NCBI GenBank assembly: GCA_022801475.1
Contig: JAAWSH010000107.1
Span: 1 to 6,091 of the forward strand
DNA length: 6,091 nt
DNA from: Acutalibacter sp.
GTDB lineage: Bacteria > Bacillota > Clostridia > Oscillospirales > Acutalibacteraceae
Direction of reading: 5' to 3'
Part shown: piece by piece, positions 1-4,045 of the stretch
Position numbering within the stretch: the stretch's first letter is position 1
Layout: each line of letters opens with the position of its first letter
Made by a program: the position numbers and the translations under genes
Notes under the pieces: model-generated
The model's input: the letters and a program-made list of their open reading frames with translations, nothing else
Databases searched by the model: none
Told to the model about the DNA's origin: nothing

Positions 1-49
1 CACACAACCAGCTTGGAAGGCTGGTGTTCTACCACTGAACTACACCCGC
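1..49 (-). tRNA. tRNA-Gly (anticodon UCC), 5' part, cut by window edge
   Basis: Read on the minus strand, the segment starts with the acceptor strand GCGGGTG at 49, followed by a D-arm (AGTTCAGTGGTAGAACA) and an anticodon arm with 5-bp stem CCAGC/GCTGG (20-24 with 8-12) around the 7-base loop CTTCCAA. The anticodon UCC lies at 17-15, so the tRNA decodes GGA glycine codons. The variable loop, T-arm and 3' acceptor strand lie beyond the left edge. It has its own promoter about 50 bases upstream and is transcribed away from trhA. Confidence 0.93.
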
Positions 50-97
50 AAAAACCCGCTGCAATACCGGCGGGACAAATATTCCCAACGCTATAAC

Positions 98-126
98 ACT
101 ATACCACATCTTAACCTATTCGTCAA
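98..126 (-). promoter_or_regulatory. Vegetative promoter of the tRNA-Gly gene
   Basis: On the minus strand a -35 box TTGACG (126-121) and a -10 box TATAGT (103-98) are separated by exactly 17 bases. Each box differs from consensus at one position. Transcription should start near 91, about 40 bases before the mature 5' end of the tRNA, leaving a short leader for 5' processing. Confidence 0.82.
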
Positions 127-300
127 GCCTTTTTTGACAGGAATAAAAAGTTTGTGCGCCTCTGCACACTTTTGCTTTGTTAAAACCTATGGAGCTTTAT
201 GATGGGACTACTCTGGCAAACTTGGGCGCCGCAGAGAAATTTCCAGGCAGGGATAAAAGAATTAAAGAAGAGGATACTCTTAATAGCTAAAATCAGCAAG
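127..300. other. Gene-free spacer between tRNA promoter and trhA terminator
   Basis: AT-rich spacer. I see no supported gene. A 33-codon open frame on the plus strand (189-290, beginning MELYDGTTL) has no ribosome binding site and no recognisable promoter. An imperfect hairpin (AAAAGT-TT-GTGC at 147-158 against GCACACTTTT at 165-174) carries a two-base bulge and is too weak to call a terminator. Confidence 0.5.
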
Positions 301-332
301 AAAAATTGCGTGCTTGCTGTGGCAAGCACGCA
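301..332 (-). terminator. Intrinsic terminator of trhA
   Basis: A perfect 11-bp stem (TGCGTGCTTGC at 307-317 against GCAAGCACGCA at 322-332) closes a 4-base loop. On the minus strand it is followed by ATTTTTCTT (306-298), the T tract expected for transcription leaving trhA, whose stop codon is 41 bases upstream. On the plus strand no comparable T tract follows, so it acts mainly in the minus direction. Confidence 0.88.
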
Positions 333-372
333 GTGAATCATTTTAGAGGAAATGTGAGCAGCGAGAAGAACC

Positions 373-1074
373 CTATTTTACCACCTGATACACACTGATT
401 GTGTGCAGCACACTGCCTGCCAGCACAAACAGATGGAATACCGAGTGCATATACGGCACCCGCTTGCCAAAGCCATACAACACTGCTCCTACTGTGTACA
501 GCACGCCCCCAGCCAGCAGGCACCAAAAGCCTGTGCCGTTTAGGTTGGTCCATAAGGTGCCCATGGCAAAAACCACCACCCAGCCCATGGCTAGGTAACA
601 GATCATGGAAAAGATCTTAAACCGTTCGACGCTTATGGCATTAAGGATGATGCCCGCCAGGGCCGCGGCCCACACCACGCCGAACATTGCCCACCCCTGG
701 GCGTCTCCCAGGCAAACTAGGGTGATGGGGGTATAGGTGCCGGCAATGAGCAAGAAGATGGTGCAATGGTCAATGGAGCGAAACACCACCTTGGCCCGAT
801 TCAGGCCCAGACCATGGTAGATGGCCGAAGCCGCAAAAAGCACCACCATCATGGCCCCATACACAGCGGTGGAAACAACTTTCACGGGGGACTTTTCACA
901 AAATACCAGCAATAATACTAGAGAGGCTACGGAAAGCAGGGCGGAGACCCCGTGGGACACAGAGGAAAAGACCTCCTCGCCCAAAGAATAAAGGGGCAGG
1001 CCCAGGGCTTGGCATTTGTTCCGGCGAGAGGCAGAGAGCCGGGGGCGGGAGAGGTTCATGGTTGTGTCCATCAT
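373..1074 (-). CDS. trhA: PAQR / haemolysin III family seven-helix membrane protein
   Basis: A 233-residue integral membrane protein of the HlyIII/PAQR family (E. coli TrhA, formerly YqfA; B. subtilis YplQ). Family members hold a metal site near the cytoplasmic face. The E. coli protein has been linked to membrane energy homeostasis; despite the name, a cytolytic role is poorly supported. The expected residues are visible: S83-x3-H87 (SAIYH), D102 in IDHCTIFLLIAGTYTP, and H210-x3-H214 near the C-terminus (HSVFH). About seven hydrophobic segments follow a short basic N-terminus. The length is normal for bacteria. The start at 1074 is preceded by AAAGGAA with a 7-base gap; a second ATG follows immediately, and either could be used. 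It is monocistronic, with a consensus promoter upstream and a terminator downstream. Substrate or enzymatic activity cannot be inferred from sequence. Confidence 0.92.
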   Translation of the reverse strand: MMDTTMNLSRPRLSASRRNKCQALGLPLYSLGEEVFSSVSHGVSALLSVASLVLLLVFCEKSPVKVVSTAVYGAMMVVLFAASAIYHGLGLNRAKVVFRSIDHCTIFLLIAGTYTPITLVCLGDAQGWAMFGVVWAAALAGIILNAISVERFKIFSMICYLAMGWVVVFAMGTLWTNLNGTGFWCLLAGGVLYTVGAVLYGFGKRVPYMHSVFHLFVLAGSVLHTISVYQVVK

Positions 1075-1120
1075 TCACCGTTCCTTTCTGCATGGAATGT
1101 CGCTTTTTGATTTGTTTTAT

Positions 1121-1137
1121 CTAGTTTTATAAACTGG
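1121..1137. promoter_or_regulatory. Palindrome at the trhA transcription start, possible operator
   Basis: CTAGTTT-TAT-AAACTGG is a 7-bp dyad with one mismatch around a 3-base centre. It lies about +4 to +20 relative to the predicted trhA start, where a repressor would block elongation or open-complex formation. No known operator is recognised, and the AT-rich composition makes chance a real alternative. Confidence 0.25.
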
Positions 1138-1147
1138 ATTTTATATT

Positions 1148-1176
1148 ATTATATACCGTTACGTTGCCGTTGTCAA
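1148..1176 (-). promoter_or_regulatory. Consensus vegetative promoter of trhA
   Basis: On the minus strand TTGACA (1176-1171), a 17-base spacer and TATAAT (1153-1148) match the housekeeping sigma consensus at all 12 positions. The start is predicted near 1141, giving a leader of about 67 bases before the start codon. The DNA just upstream of the -35 box is A/T-rich on the same strand (TAATATTTTTC, 1202-1192) and may serve as an UP element. Confidence 0.88.
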
Positions 1177-1354
1177 GAAGAAACTTGTTTCCGAAAAATA
1201 TTAACAAGTAGAATGGTAATACCAGATCGTGTTCCTATCAGTGTGTCTCCGCGTCTTTTGGTGTAAAATTCTTGAAGTAGGCGAGGATAAAAGAGCGGCA
1301 AGCGGCTGTAGGGGGGGCTTGGATCTGAATTTGCTCCAAATTTGCTATATAGTA
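1177..1354. other. Gene-free stretch upstream of trhA, left of element A
   Basis: I see no supported gene here. A 7-bp inverted repeat (ACTTGTT at 1183-1189, AACAAGT at 1203-1209) sits just upstream of the trhA -35 box. Read on the minus strand in the rsgA frame and skipping element A, the sequence stays open for 38 codons to a TGA, so it may be a displaced rsgA tail. It could equally be unrelated spacer or part of another repeat. Confidence 0.4.
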
Positions 1355-1541
1355 GGGCCTGTTTGAACAATCGGAAATGGCTGTCTTTATGGCCATAAGC
1401 GGCCCCTTTCCTCATGGGGAATTCTCGGCAATCCGCAAGGCTGACGTAGTTAATGCAGCTAACTACAGCGGTTTTTCTCCTTACAATCCATCTCTTCTGT
1501 CCATAAATCCATCATTCCCTCTATTATTTTCAAACAGACTC
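1355..1541 (+). mobile_element. Miniature inverted-repeat element, copy A (187 bp)
   Basis: The left end GGGCCTGTTTGAA (1355-1367) and the reverse complement of the right end, GAGTCTGTTTGAA (1541-1529), match at 11 of 13 positions. TA dinucleotides flank both sides (1353-1354 and 1542-1543), as expected for TA-targeting IS630/Tc1-mariner-type transposition. The interior aligns with copy B at 3593-3754: both share GTTTGAA.AATCG near the left, GCGGTTTTT in the middle and a right part ending CCCTCTATTATTTTC (A) versus TCCTCTATTTTC (B). It encodes no transposase, so movement would need one in trans. The right end overlaps the rsgA stop codon. The assignment to a transposase family is inference from the TA flanks only. 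Confidence 0.72.
1446..1476 (+). terminator. Terminator-like hairpin inside element A
   Basis: GTAGTTA (1446-1452) and TAACTAC (1460-1466) form a perfect 7-bp stem around a 7-base loop, with an outer CCGC/GCGG pair (1433-1436, 1468-1471), followed by TTTTT (1472-1476). It occupies the same place as the terminator of copy B but has a different stem sequence. Its T tract is on the plus strand, where no gene runs into it, so it does not terminate rsgA. Confidence 0.45.
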
Positions 1542-2572
1542 TAGAAATCCCACGGATCTTTAATCTTTCGCCGCTGTTTTGCCAAGGCCTTGCTAGGCTG
1601 CCCCCGCTTTTTCCGCCTGCCCAGGCCAGACTCGGACATCAGCCGCTGGTAGCTCTTCCAGCGCTCCCAGGAGAGTTCTCCCTGCTCCAGGGCCATGCGA
1701 ATGGCGCAGCCAGGCTCTTTCTCGTGTTTGCAGTCAGAAAAGCGGCACTGTCCCAGAAAGGCCTCTACATCTGGAAAGGCGGTGGATACGCCCTGGGCGG
1801 CGTCCCACATGCCTAGCTCCCGCATGCCTGGGGTGTCGATTACAAGAGCGCCCCCGGCCAGGAGCAACAGCTGCCGGTGGGTGGTGGTGTGGCGGCCTTT
1901 GCCGTCCCGCTGGCGGATGCCGCCGGTGGACATCACATCTTCTCCGGCCAGCCGGTTGATAACACTGGACTTGCCTACTCCGGAAGAGCCCAAAAACGCC
2001 GCTGTGCTGCCAGGGGGCAGCATCTCTTCCAGCTCCGCAAACCCATAGCCCGTCTTAGCGCTGACAGCCAGCACCGGCGCTCCGCCGCCCACAGCCTGGG
2101 CCAAAGCCAGCTTTTCCTGGTGGTCCCCAGGCAGGTCCGCTTTTGTCAATAAAATCACGGGTTTTGCCCCGCTGCTTAGGGCCTGGGACAAATAGCGCTC
2201 CAGGCGTTTTACGCTAAAGTCCTCGTTTAAAGACTGGACCATAAACACCAGGTCCATGTTGGCGGCCACGGCCTGCTGGGTGCCGTGCCAACTGTCCATG
2301 CGGGAGAAAAAGCTCTTCCTGGGCAGCGTCTTTACGATTTGCCAGTCTCCACAGGCAGGGGCCGCCAGCACAAAGTCGCCGGTGGTGGGAAACAGAGCCC
2401 CTTCCTCATAAAAATATTCCTTGGTTTTCAGCTGGCCGAACCGTTCCCCTTGAGGGGTGATTAGCTGCCAGCGGTCTTTAAAAACCGCGGTGACCCGGGC
2501 CGGGGCCAGGGCGTCGTTTTGTGGCAGAAGGGCGGCAGGAAAGCCGTACTTCCGCAAGTCGATATTTGCCAT
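1541..2572 (-). CDS. rsgA: Ribosome small subunit-dependent GTPase A
   Basis: A 343-residue cytoplasmic GTPase (also YjeQ/YloQ) that binds the maturing 30S subunit, hydrolyses GTP and releases late assembly factors. The circularly permuted motif order diagnostic of the family is visible: G4 TKAD (143-146), G5 SAK (171-173), then G1 GSSGVGKS (195-202), G2 with TTTHR (229-233) and G3 DTPG (246-249). An N-terminal OB-fold region covers roughly residues 22-100. The C-terminal zinc site is intact: C276, C281, H283, C289. A basic tail (RRKKRG...KQRRKIK) ends at WDF. The start is fixed by AGGAGG six bases upstream. The stop TAG consists of the TA flanking element A plus its terminal G, so the C-terminus may have been altered by the insertion. 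It is transcribed behind a leader with a peptide ORF and hairpin. No minus-strand terminator is evident. Confidence 0.95.
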   Translation of the reverse strand: MANIDLRKYGFPAALLPQNDALAPARVTAVFKDRWQLITPQGERFGQLKTKEYFYEEGALFPTTGDFVLAAPACGDWQIVKTLPRKSFFSRMDSWHGTQQAVAANMDLVFMVQSLNEDFSVKRLERYLSQALSSGAKPVILLTKADLPGDHQEKLALAQAVGGGAPVLAVSAKTGYGFAELEEMLPPGSTAAFLGSSGVGKSSVINRLAGEDVMSTGGIRQRDGKGRHTTTHRQLLLLAGGALVIDTPGMRELGMWDAAQGVSTAFPDVEAFLGQCRFSDCKHEKEPGCAIRMALEQGELSWERWKSYQRLMSESGLGRRKKRGQPSKALAKQRRKIKDPWDF

Positions 2573-2633
2573 AGATTTCCTCCTGAATTTCTGCTATGCC
2601 GCAATGGTGAATGTGCTTAATACAATGGTCCAT
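2478..2633 (-). CDS. Small 51-residue ORF overlapping the start of rsgA, unknown function
   Basis: The ORF starts at 2633, seven bases after a near-perfect ribosome binding site AAAAGGAGGT (2650-2641), and ends at 2478, overlapping the first 95 bases of rsgA in another frame. The N-terminal half, MDHCIKHIHHCGIAEIQEE, is rich in His and Cys; the C-terminal half is constrained by the rsgA reading frame and looks like a by-product of it. I do not recognise the protein. Possible roles are a second leader ORF that couples translation to rsgA (whose own ribosome binding site lies inside it), or the stub of a gene once controlled by the attenuator. The strong ribosome binding site is the only evidence for translation. 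Confidence 0.45.
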   Translation of the reverse strand: MDHCIKHIHHCGIAEIQEEIYGKYRLAEVRLSCRPSATKRRPGPGPGHRGF

Positions 2634-2673
2634 AAAACATACCTCCTTTTCTCTTCCGCGGCCCATACAATGC

Positions 2674-2710
2674 AAAAAGAGCACTCCCCAAAAAACAGGG
2701 AGCGCTCTTT
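2674..2710 (-). terminator. Terminator/attenuator hairpin in the rsgA leader
   Basis: On the minus strand AAAGAGCGCTCCC (2710-2698) pairs with GGGAGTGCTCTTT (2688-2676) in a 13-bp stem with one G-U wobble and a 9-base loop; the T's continue to TTTTT (2678-2674). On the plus strand the wobble becomes an A-C mismatch and no long T tract follows, so the structure is built for minus-strand RNA. It lies 12 bases after the leader peptide stop codon and before rsgA, so it must be bypassed for rsgA expression from the upstream promoter. Confidence 0.78.
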
Positions 2711-2722
2711 GCAAAGCGGGCC

Positions 2723-2797
2723 TTAGCGGCGGGCCGAAACAGCCCTGGCAGTGGGCCGGCAGCGGTTCTCACTGTTTATCATATGCAATTGAAGCAT
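2723..2797 (-). CDS. 24-residue leader peptide of the rsgA transcript
   Basis: The ORF begins seven bases after the strong ribosome binding site AAGGAGGT (2812-2805) and ends with TAA 12 bases before the hairpin. It starts MLQLHMINSEN and then turns basic, with five arginines in the last 13 residues, including R12-C13-R14-P15 and a terminal R23-R24. Size, position and ribosome binding site fit a regulatory leader peptide whose translation state decides whether the hairpin forms. The MLxxxM-type start and Arg-x-Arg motif resemble drug-responsive leader peptides in general form, but I do not recognise this one. It is unlikely to work as a free protein. Confidence 0.62.
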   Translation of the reverse strand: MLQLHMINSENRCRPTARAVSARR

Positions 2798-2840
2798 GGG
2801 GCCCACCTCCTTTTTGTTTTGAATTTGTTCTCGCAATCAC

Positions 2841-2874
2841 CTGTAAAGAAACTGGATTATCTGTAAGAACAGAT
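2841..2874. promoter_or_regulatory. Dyad and direct repeats at the rsgA transcription start
   Basis: On the plus strand ATCTGT-AAGA-ACAGAT (2859-2874) is a perfect 6-bp dyad across the predicted transcription start. CTGTAAAGAAAC (2841-2852) and CTGTAAGAAC (2861-2870) are near direct repeats exactly 20 bases apart, about two helical turns. This could be an operator, or a small hairpin at the 5' end of the RNA. No known regulator is recognised. Confidence 0.3.
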
Positions 2875-2877
2875 TTT

Positions 2878-2906
2878 AATATATCATAATCACAGGGCAG
2901 TGTCAA
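2878..2906 (-). promoter_or_regulatory. Vegetative promoter of the rsgA leader transcript
   Basis: On the minus strand TTGACA (2906-2901), a 17-base spacer and TATATT (2883-2878) match the housekeeping consensus at 11 of 12 positions. It is divergent from the acetyltransferase promoter, with 85 bases between the two -35 boxes. Confidence 0.83.
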
Positions 2907-2991
2907 GAGAAATATCTGCCATGTGTGCAGCTCCGGCCAGCACGTAGTTTTTTCTGCTGATTTTAATGGGGTTTTATGCCAACAGGGCTCA

Positions 2992-3020
2992 TTGACATCC
3001 TCTTTCCAAAGGGATATAAT
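2992..3020 (+). promoter_or_regulatory. Consensus vegetative promoter of the acetyltransferase gene
   Basis: TTGACA (2992-2997), a 17-base spacer and TATAAT (3015-3020) match the consensus at all 12 positions. The start is predicted near 3027, about 30 bases before the start codon at 3057. The promoter lies inside the longer open frame that begins at 2976, which rules that earlier ATG out as the start for transcripts from this promoter. Confidence 0.9.
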
Positions 3021-3056
3021 AAAAAATACGTCTTAAAGCCCATAGGAGATGATGGA

Positions 3057-3593
3057 ATGCAGACCATTGAGACCCAGCGCCTTTTGCTGCGCAACGTAAC
3101 CCTTCAGGACGGCCCCTCCCTGTTCACCATGCTGGGGGACGAGCAGACCTGTTTGGACGACGGAGGCTATCACGCCTGTGCCTCTATGGAGGACCCGGGC
3201 TTTTTGCAAAACTTAAAGTGGCTGGCTGAACATGACCAGCACTACCTGGCGGTGGAAAAGGGCGCTGGACAAGAACCGGCCTTTGGGCAAGGGGTGGGCC
3301 TTATTCACCTGATGGACGCCCACCGGGGGGTACCGGCAATGAAGCTGGGGTATATCATCAGCAGAAATTTCCGGCGGCAGGGGTATGCCCGGGAAGCCCT
3401 CTCCGGCGTGATCGCCCATCTGTTTGCCACAGGAACCCGGATGGTTACGGCAGAGTGCTATGCCTACAACCTGGCCTCCCGGCGGCTGCTGGAGTCTTTG
3501 GGATTTGCCCAAGAGGGCGTGCGCCGTAAAGCCCTTCTGCATCCCCAGCGGGGCGTCATCGACACGCTGCTGTTCTGCCTGGAAGGGCCTTAG
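3057..3593 (+). CDS. GNAT family N-acetyltransferase (RimJ/RimL-like)
   Basis: A 178-residue cytoplasmic enzyme predicted to move an acetyl group from acetyl-CoA to an amine. The N-terminus ETQRLLLRNVTLQD (5-18) is the typical first strand of the RimJ/RimL-type GNAT group. The acetyl-CoA pyrophosphate loop is R106-R-Q-G-Y-A-R-E-A-L115, and the motif B helix is N138-x-A-S-R-R-L-L-E-S-L-G-F150. The substrate cannot be told: this group includes ribosomal protein acetylases, small-molecule and drug acetylases. The start at 3057 has AGGAG (3044-3048) eight bases upstream and follows the promoter; the earlier in-frame ATG at 2976 is upstream of the -35 box. The protein ends at LLFCLEGP, where the TAG stop is formed by the TA target and first base of element B. 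The gene is monocistronic, ending at the terminator carried by that element. Confidence 0.88.
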   Translation: MQTIETQRLLLRNVTLQDGPSLFTMLGDEQTCLDDGGYHACASMEDPGFLQNLKWLAEHDQHYLAVEKGAGQEPAFGQGVGLIHLMDAHRGVPAMKLGYIISRNFRRQGYAREALSGVIAHLFATGTRMVTAECYAYNLASRRLLESLGFAQEGVRRKALLHPQRGVIDTLLFCLEGP

Positions 3594-3754
3594 AGCTTGT
3601 TTGAAAAATCGAAAACACCGTCTTTTTGCCCAGAAGGGGTCCTCTTCCGCGTCGAAAATCCTGATAATACGCAAGCATTCCTTGCGGTTTTTTTTCCTTG
3701 AAGCTGGCTGCTTCTGGACAAAATATGTCATTTCCTCTATTTTCAAATAAGTCC
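3593..3754 (+). mobile_element. Miniature inverted-repeat element, copy B (162 bp)
   Basis: The left end GAGCTTGTTTGAA (3593-3605) and the reverse complement of the right end, GGACTTATTTGAA (3754-3742), match at 10 of 13 positions. TA flanks both ends (3591-3592, 3755-3756). It lies in the same orientation as copy A and aligns with it along most of its length. On the minus strand both copies can be read through the left end as similar peptides (B: WAKRRCFRFFKQAL; A: GHKDSHFRLFKQAL), which reflects shared DNA rather than a proven gene. It encodes no transposase. Removing the element and one TA restores CCT-TAA, a stop codon in the acetyltransferase frame. Confidence 0.74.
3670..3695 (+). terminator. 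Intrinsic terminator carried by element B
   Basis: CGCAAG (3670-3675) and CTTGCG (3681-3686) form a 6-bp stem around CATTC, followed by G and eight T's (3688-3695). It lies 77 bases after the acetyltransferase stop codon, inside the element, and is the only good plus-strand terminator before mfd. The gene therefore appears to use a terminator brought in by the repeat. Confidence 0.8.
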
Positions 3755-3761
3755 TAATCGC

Positions 3762-3834
3762 AAAAGGCATCCAGGCCCAGAACTTTCCAGCACACTGCGC
3801 CCCGTCCCCAGCAGGGTCAAGGGGGGATGCTTTT
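3762..3834. repeat. Hairpin with GC-rich 52-base interior
   Basis: GCATCC (3767-3772) pairs with GGATGC (3825-3830). After a single bulged G (3766), AAAA (3762-3765) pairs with TTTT (3831-3834). The enclosed segment is GC-rich and could fold further. It may be part of a structured RNA or a remnant of a lost gene; no RNA family is recognised. Confidence 0.25.
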
Positions 3835-3909
3835 CGGCAGCGCATTCTTTGTGGGTATTGTATTATAAAGGCTCTCTTTTGCCATATTCTTAGAAAGAAA
3901 GCGCCAGCC

Positions 3910-3956
3910 GGTGAAAATATCCGTAAGAAAGCTGTAAAGATATTTTCCTTGTCACC
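3910..3956. repeat. Long inverted repeat upstream of mfd
   Basis: GAAAATATC (3913-3921) and GATATTTTC (3939-3947) are perfect 9-bp arms around a 17-base loop. GGTG (3910-3913) and CACC (3953-3956) can extend the stem past a bulge. No T tract follows either side, so it does not look like a terminator; an operator or 5' leader element is possible. Confidence 0.3.
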
Positions 3957-3995
3957 CGACCAACGGTTCTCACTTCTCATGCTCCCGCGTAAAAG

Positions 3996-4024
3996 TTCTT
4001 AGGCTGCCCAAAAGCCATTATTAT
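3996..4024 (+). promoter_or_regulatory. Weak candidate promoter for mfd
   Basis: TTCTTA (3996-4001), 17 bases and TATTAT (4019-4024) match the consensus at only 3 of 6 and 5 of 6 positions. It would start transcription near 4031, leaving barely enough leader for the GAGG ribosome binding site. It is listed because no better candidate is seen and the terminator in element B should isolate mfd from upstream transcription. Confidence 0.25.
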
Positions 4025-4045
4025 AAATTCTTTGAGGTCCATGCT

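Larger units (their letters stand above)
2634..2871 (-). promoter_or_regulatory. rsgA 5' leader with peptide ORF and attenuator layout
   Basis: About 240 bases separate the predicted transcription start (near 2871) from the first ORF beyond the hairpin. In order, the transcript contains a start-proximal dyad, a leader peptide ORF (2797-2723), a 13-bp hairpin with T tract (2710-2674), a second strong ribosome binding site (2650-2641) and the ORF overlapping rsgA. Leader codons 14-16 (minus strand CGGCCCA, 2758-2752) are perfectly complementary over 7 bases to TGGGCCG (2665-2659) just before that second ribosome binding site, and CGGCCC at 2736-2731 offers an alternative partner. Translation-dependent attenuation is inferred; the alternative fold has not been computed. 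Confidence 0.55.
3755..4045. other. Gene-free spacer between element B and mfd
   Basis: I see no supported gene. The spacer holds two inverted repeats, listed separately, and a weak candidate promoter close to mfd. Several TATAAT-like hexamers near 3861-3869 on both strands lack a matching -35 box. Confidence 0.5.

Noticed and set aside
147..174. Imperfect hairpin near the tRNA promoter, followed by T's on the minus strand
   Set aside because: The stem has a two-base bulge and only 10 pairs, many A-T, and no transcript is known to need termination there.
189..290. 33-codon plus-strand ORF
   Set aside because: No ribosome binding site, no promoter and no recognisable family; length is within chance for an AT-rich spacer.
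1173..1415. 80-codon open frame on the minus strand
   Set aside because: It crosses the left end of element A and reaches the trhA promoter, with no ribosome binding site or family similarity.
2634..2714. Longer minus-strand frame beginning at 2714 in the same frame as the 51-codon ORF
   Set aside because: Its 5' part is the attenuator hairpin itself, and it lacks a ribosome binding site, whereas the internal ATG at 2633 has a near-perfect one.
2976..3056. Upstream ATG extending the acetyltransferase by 27 residues
   Set aside because: The consensus promoter (2992-3020) lies inside the extension, while the ATG at 3057 has AGGAG at the right distance and starts the family's usual N-terminus.
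3861..3869. TATAAT/TATTAT hexamers on both strands
   Set aside because: No acceptable -35 box at 16-18 bases on either strand.
3213..3980. 255-codon open frame on the minus strand
   Set aside because: It runs antisense through the acetyltransferase gene and across the whole of element B, has no ribosome binding site, and its peptide over the element matches the readout of copy A, showing it is repeat DNA read as protein.
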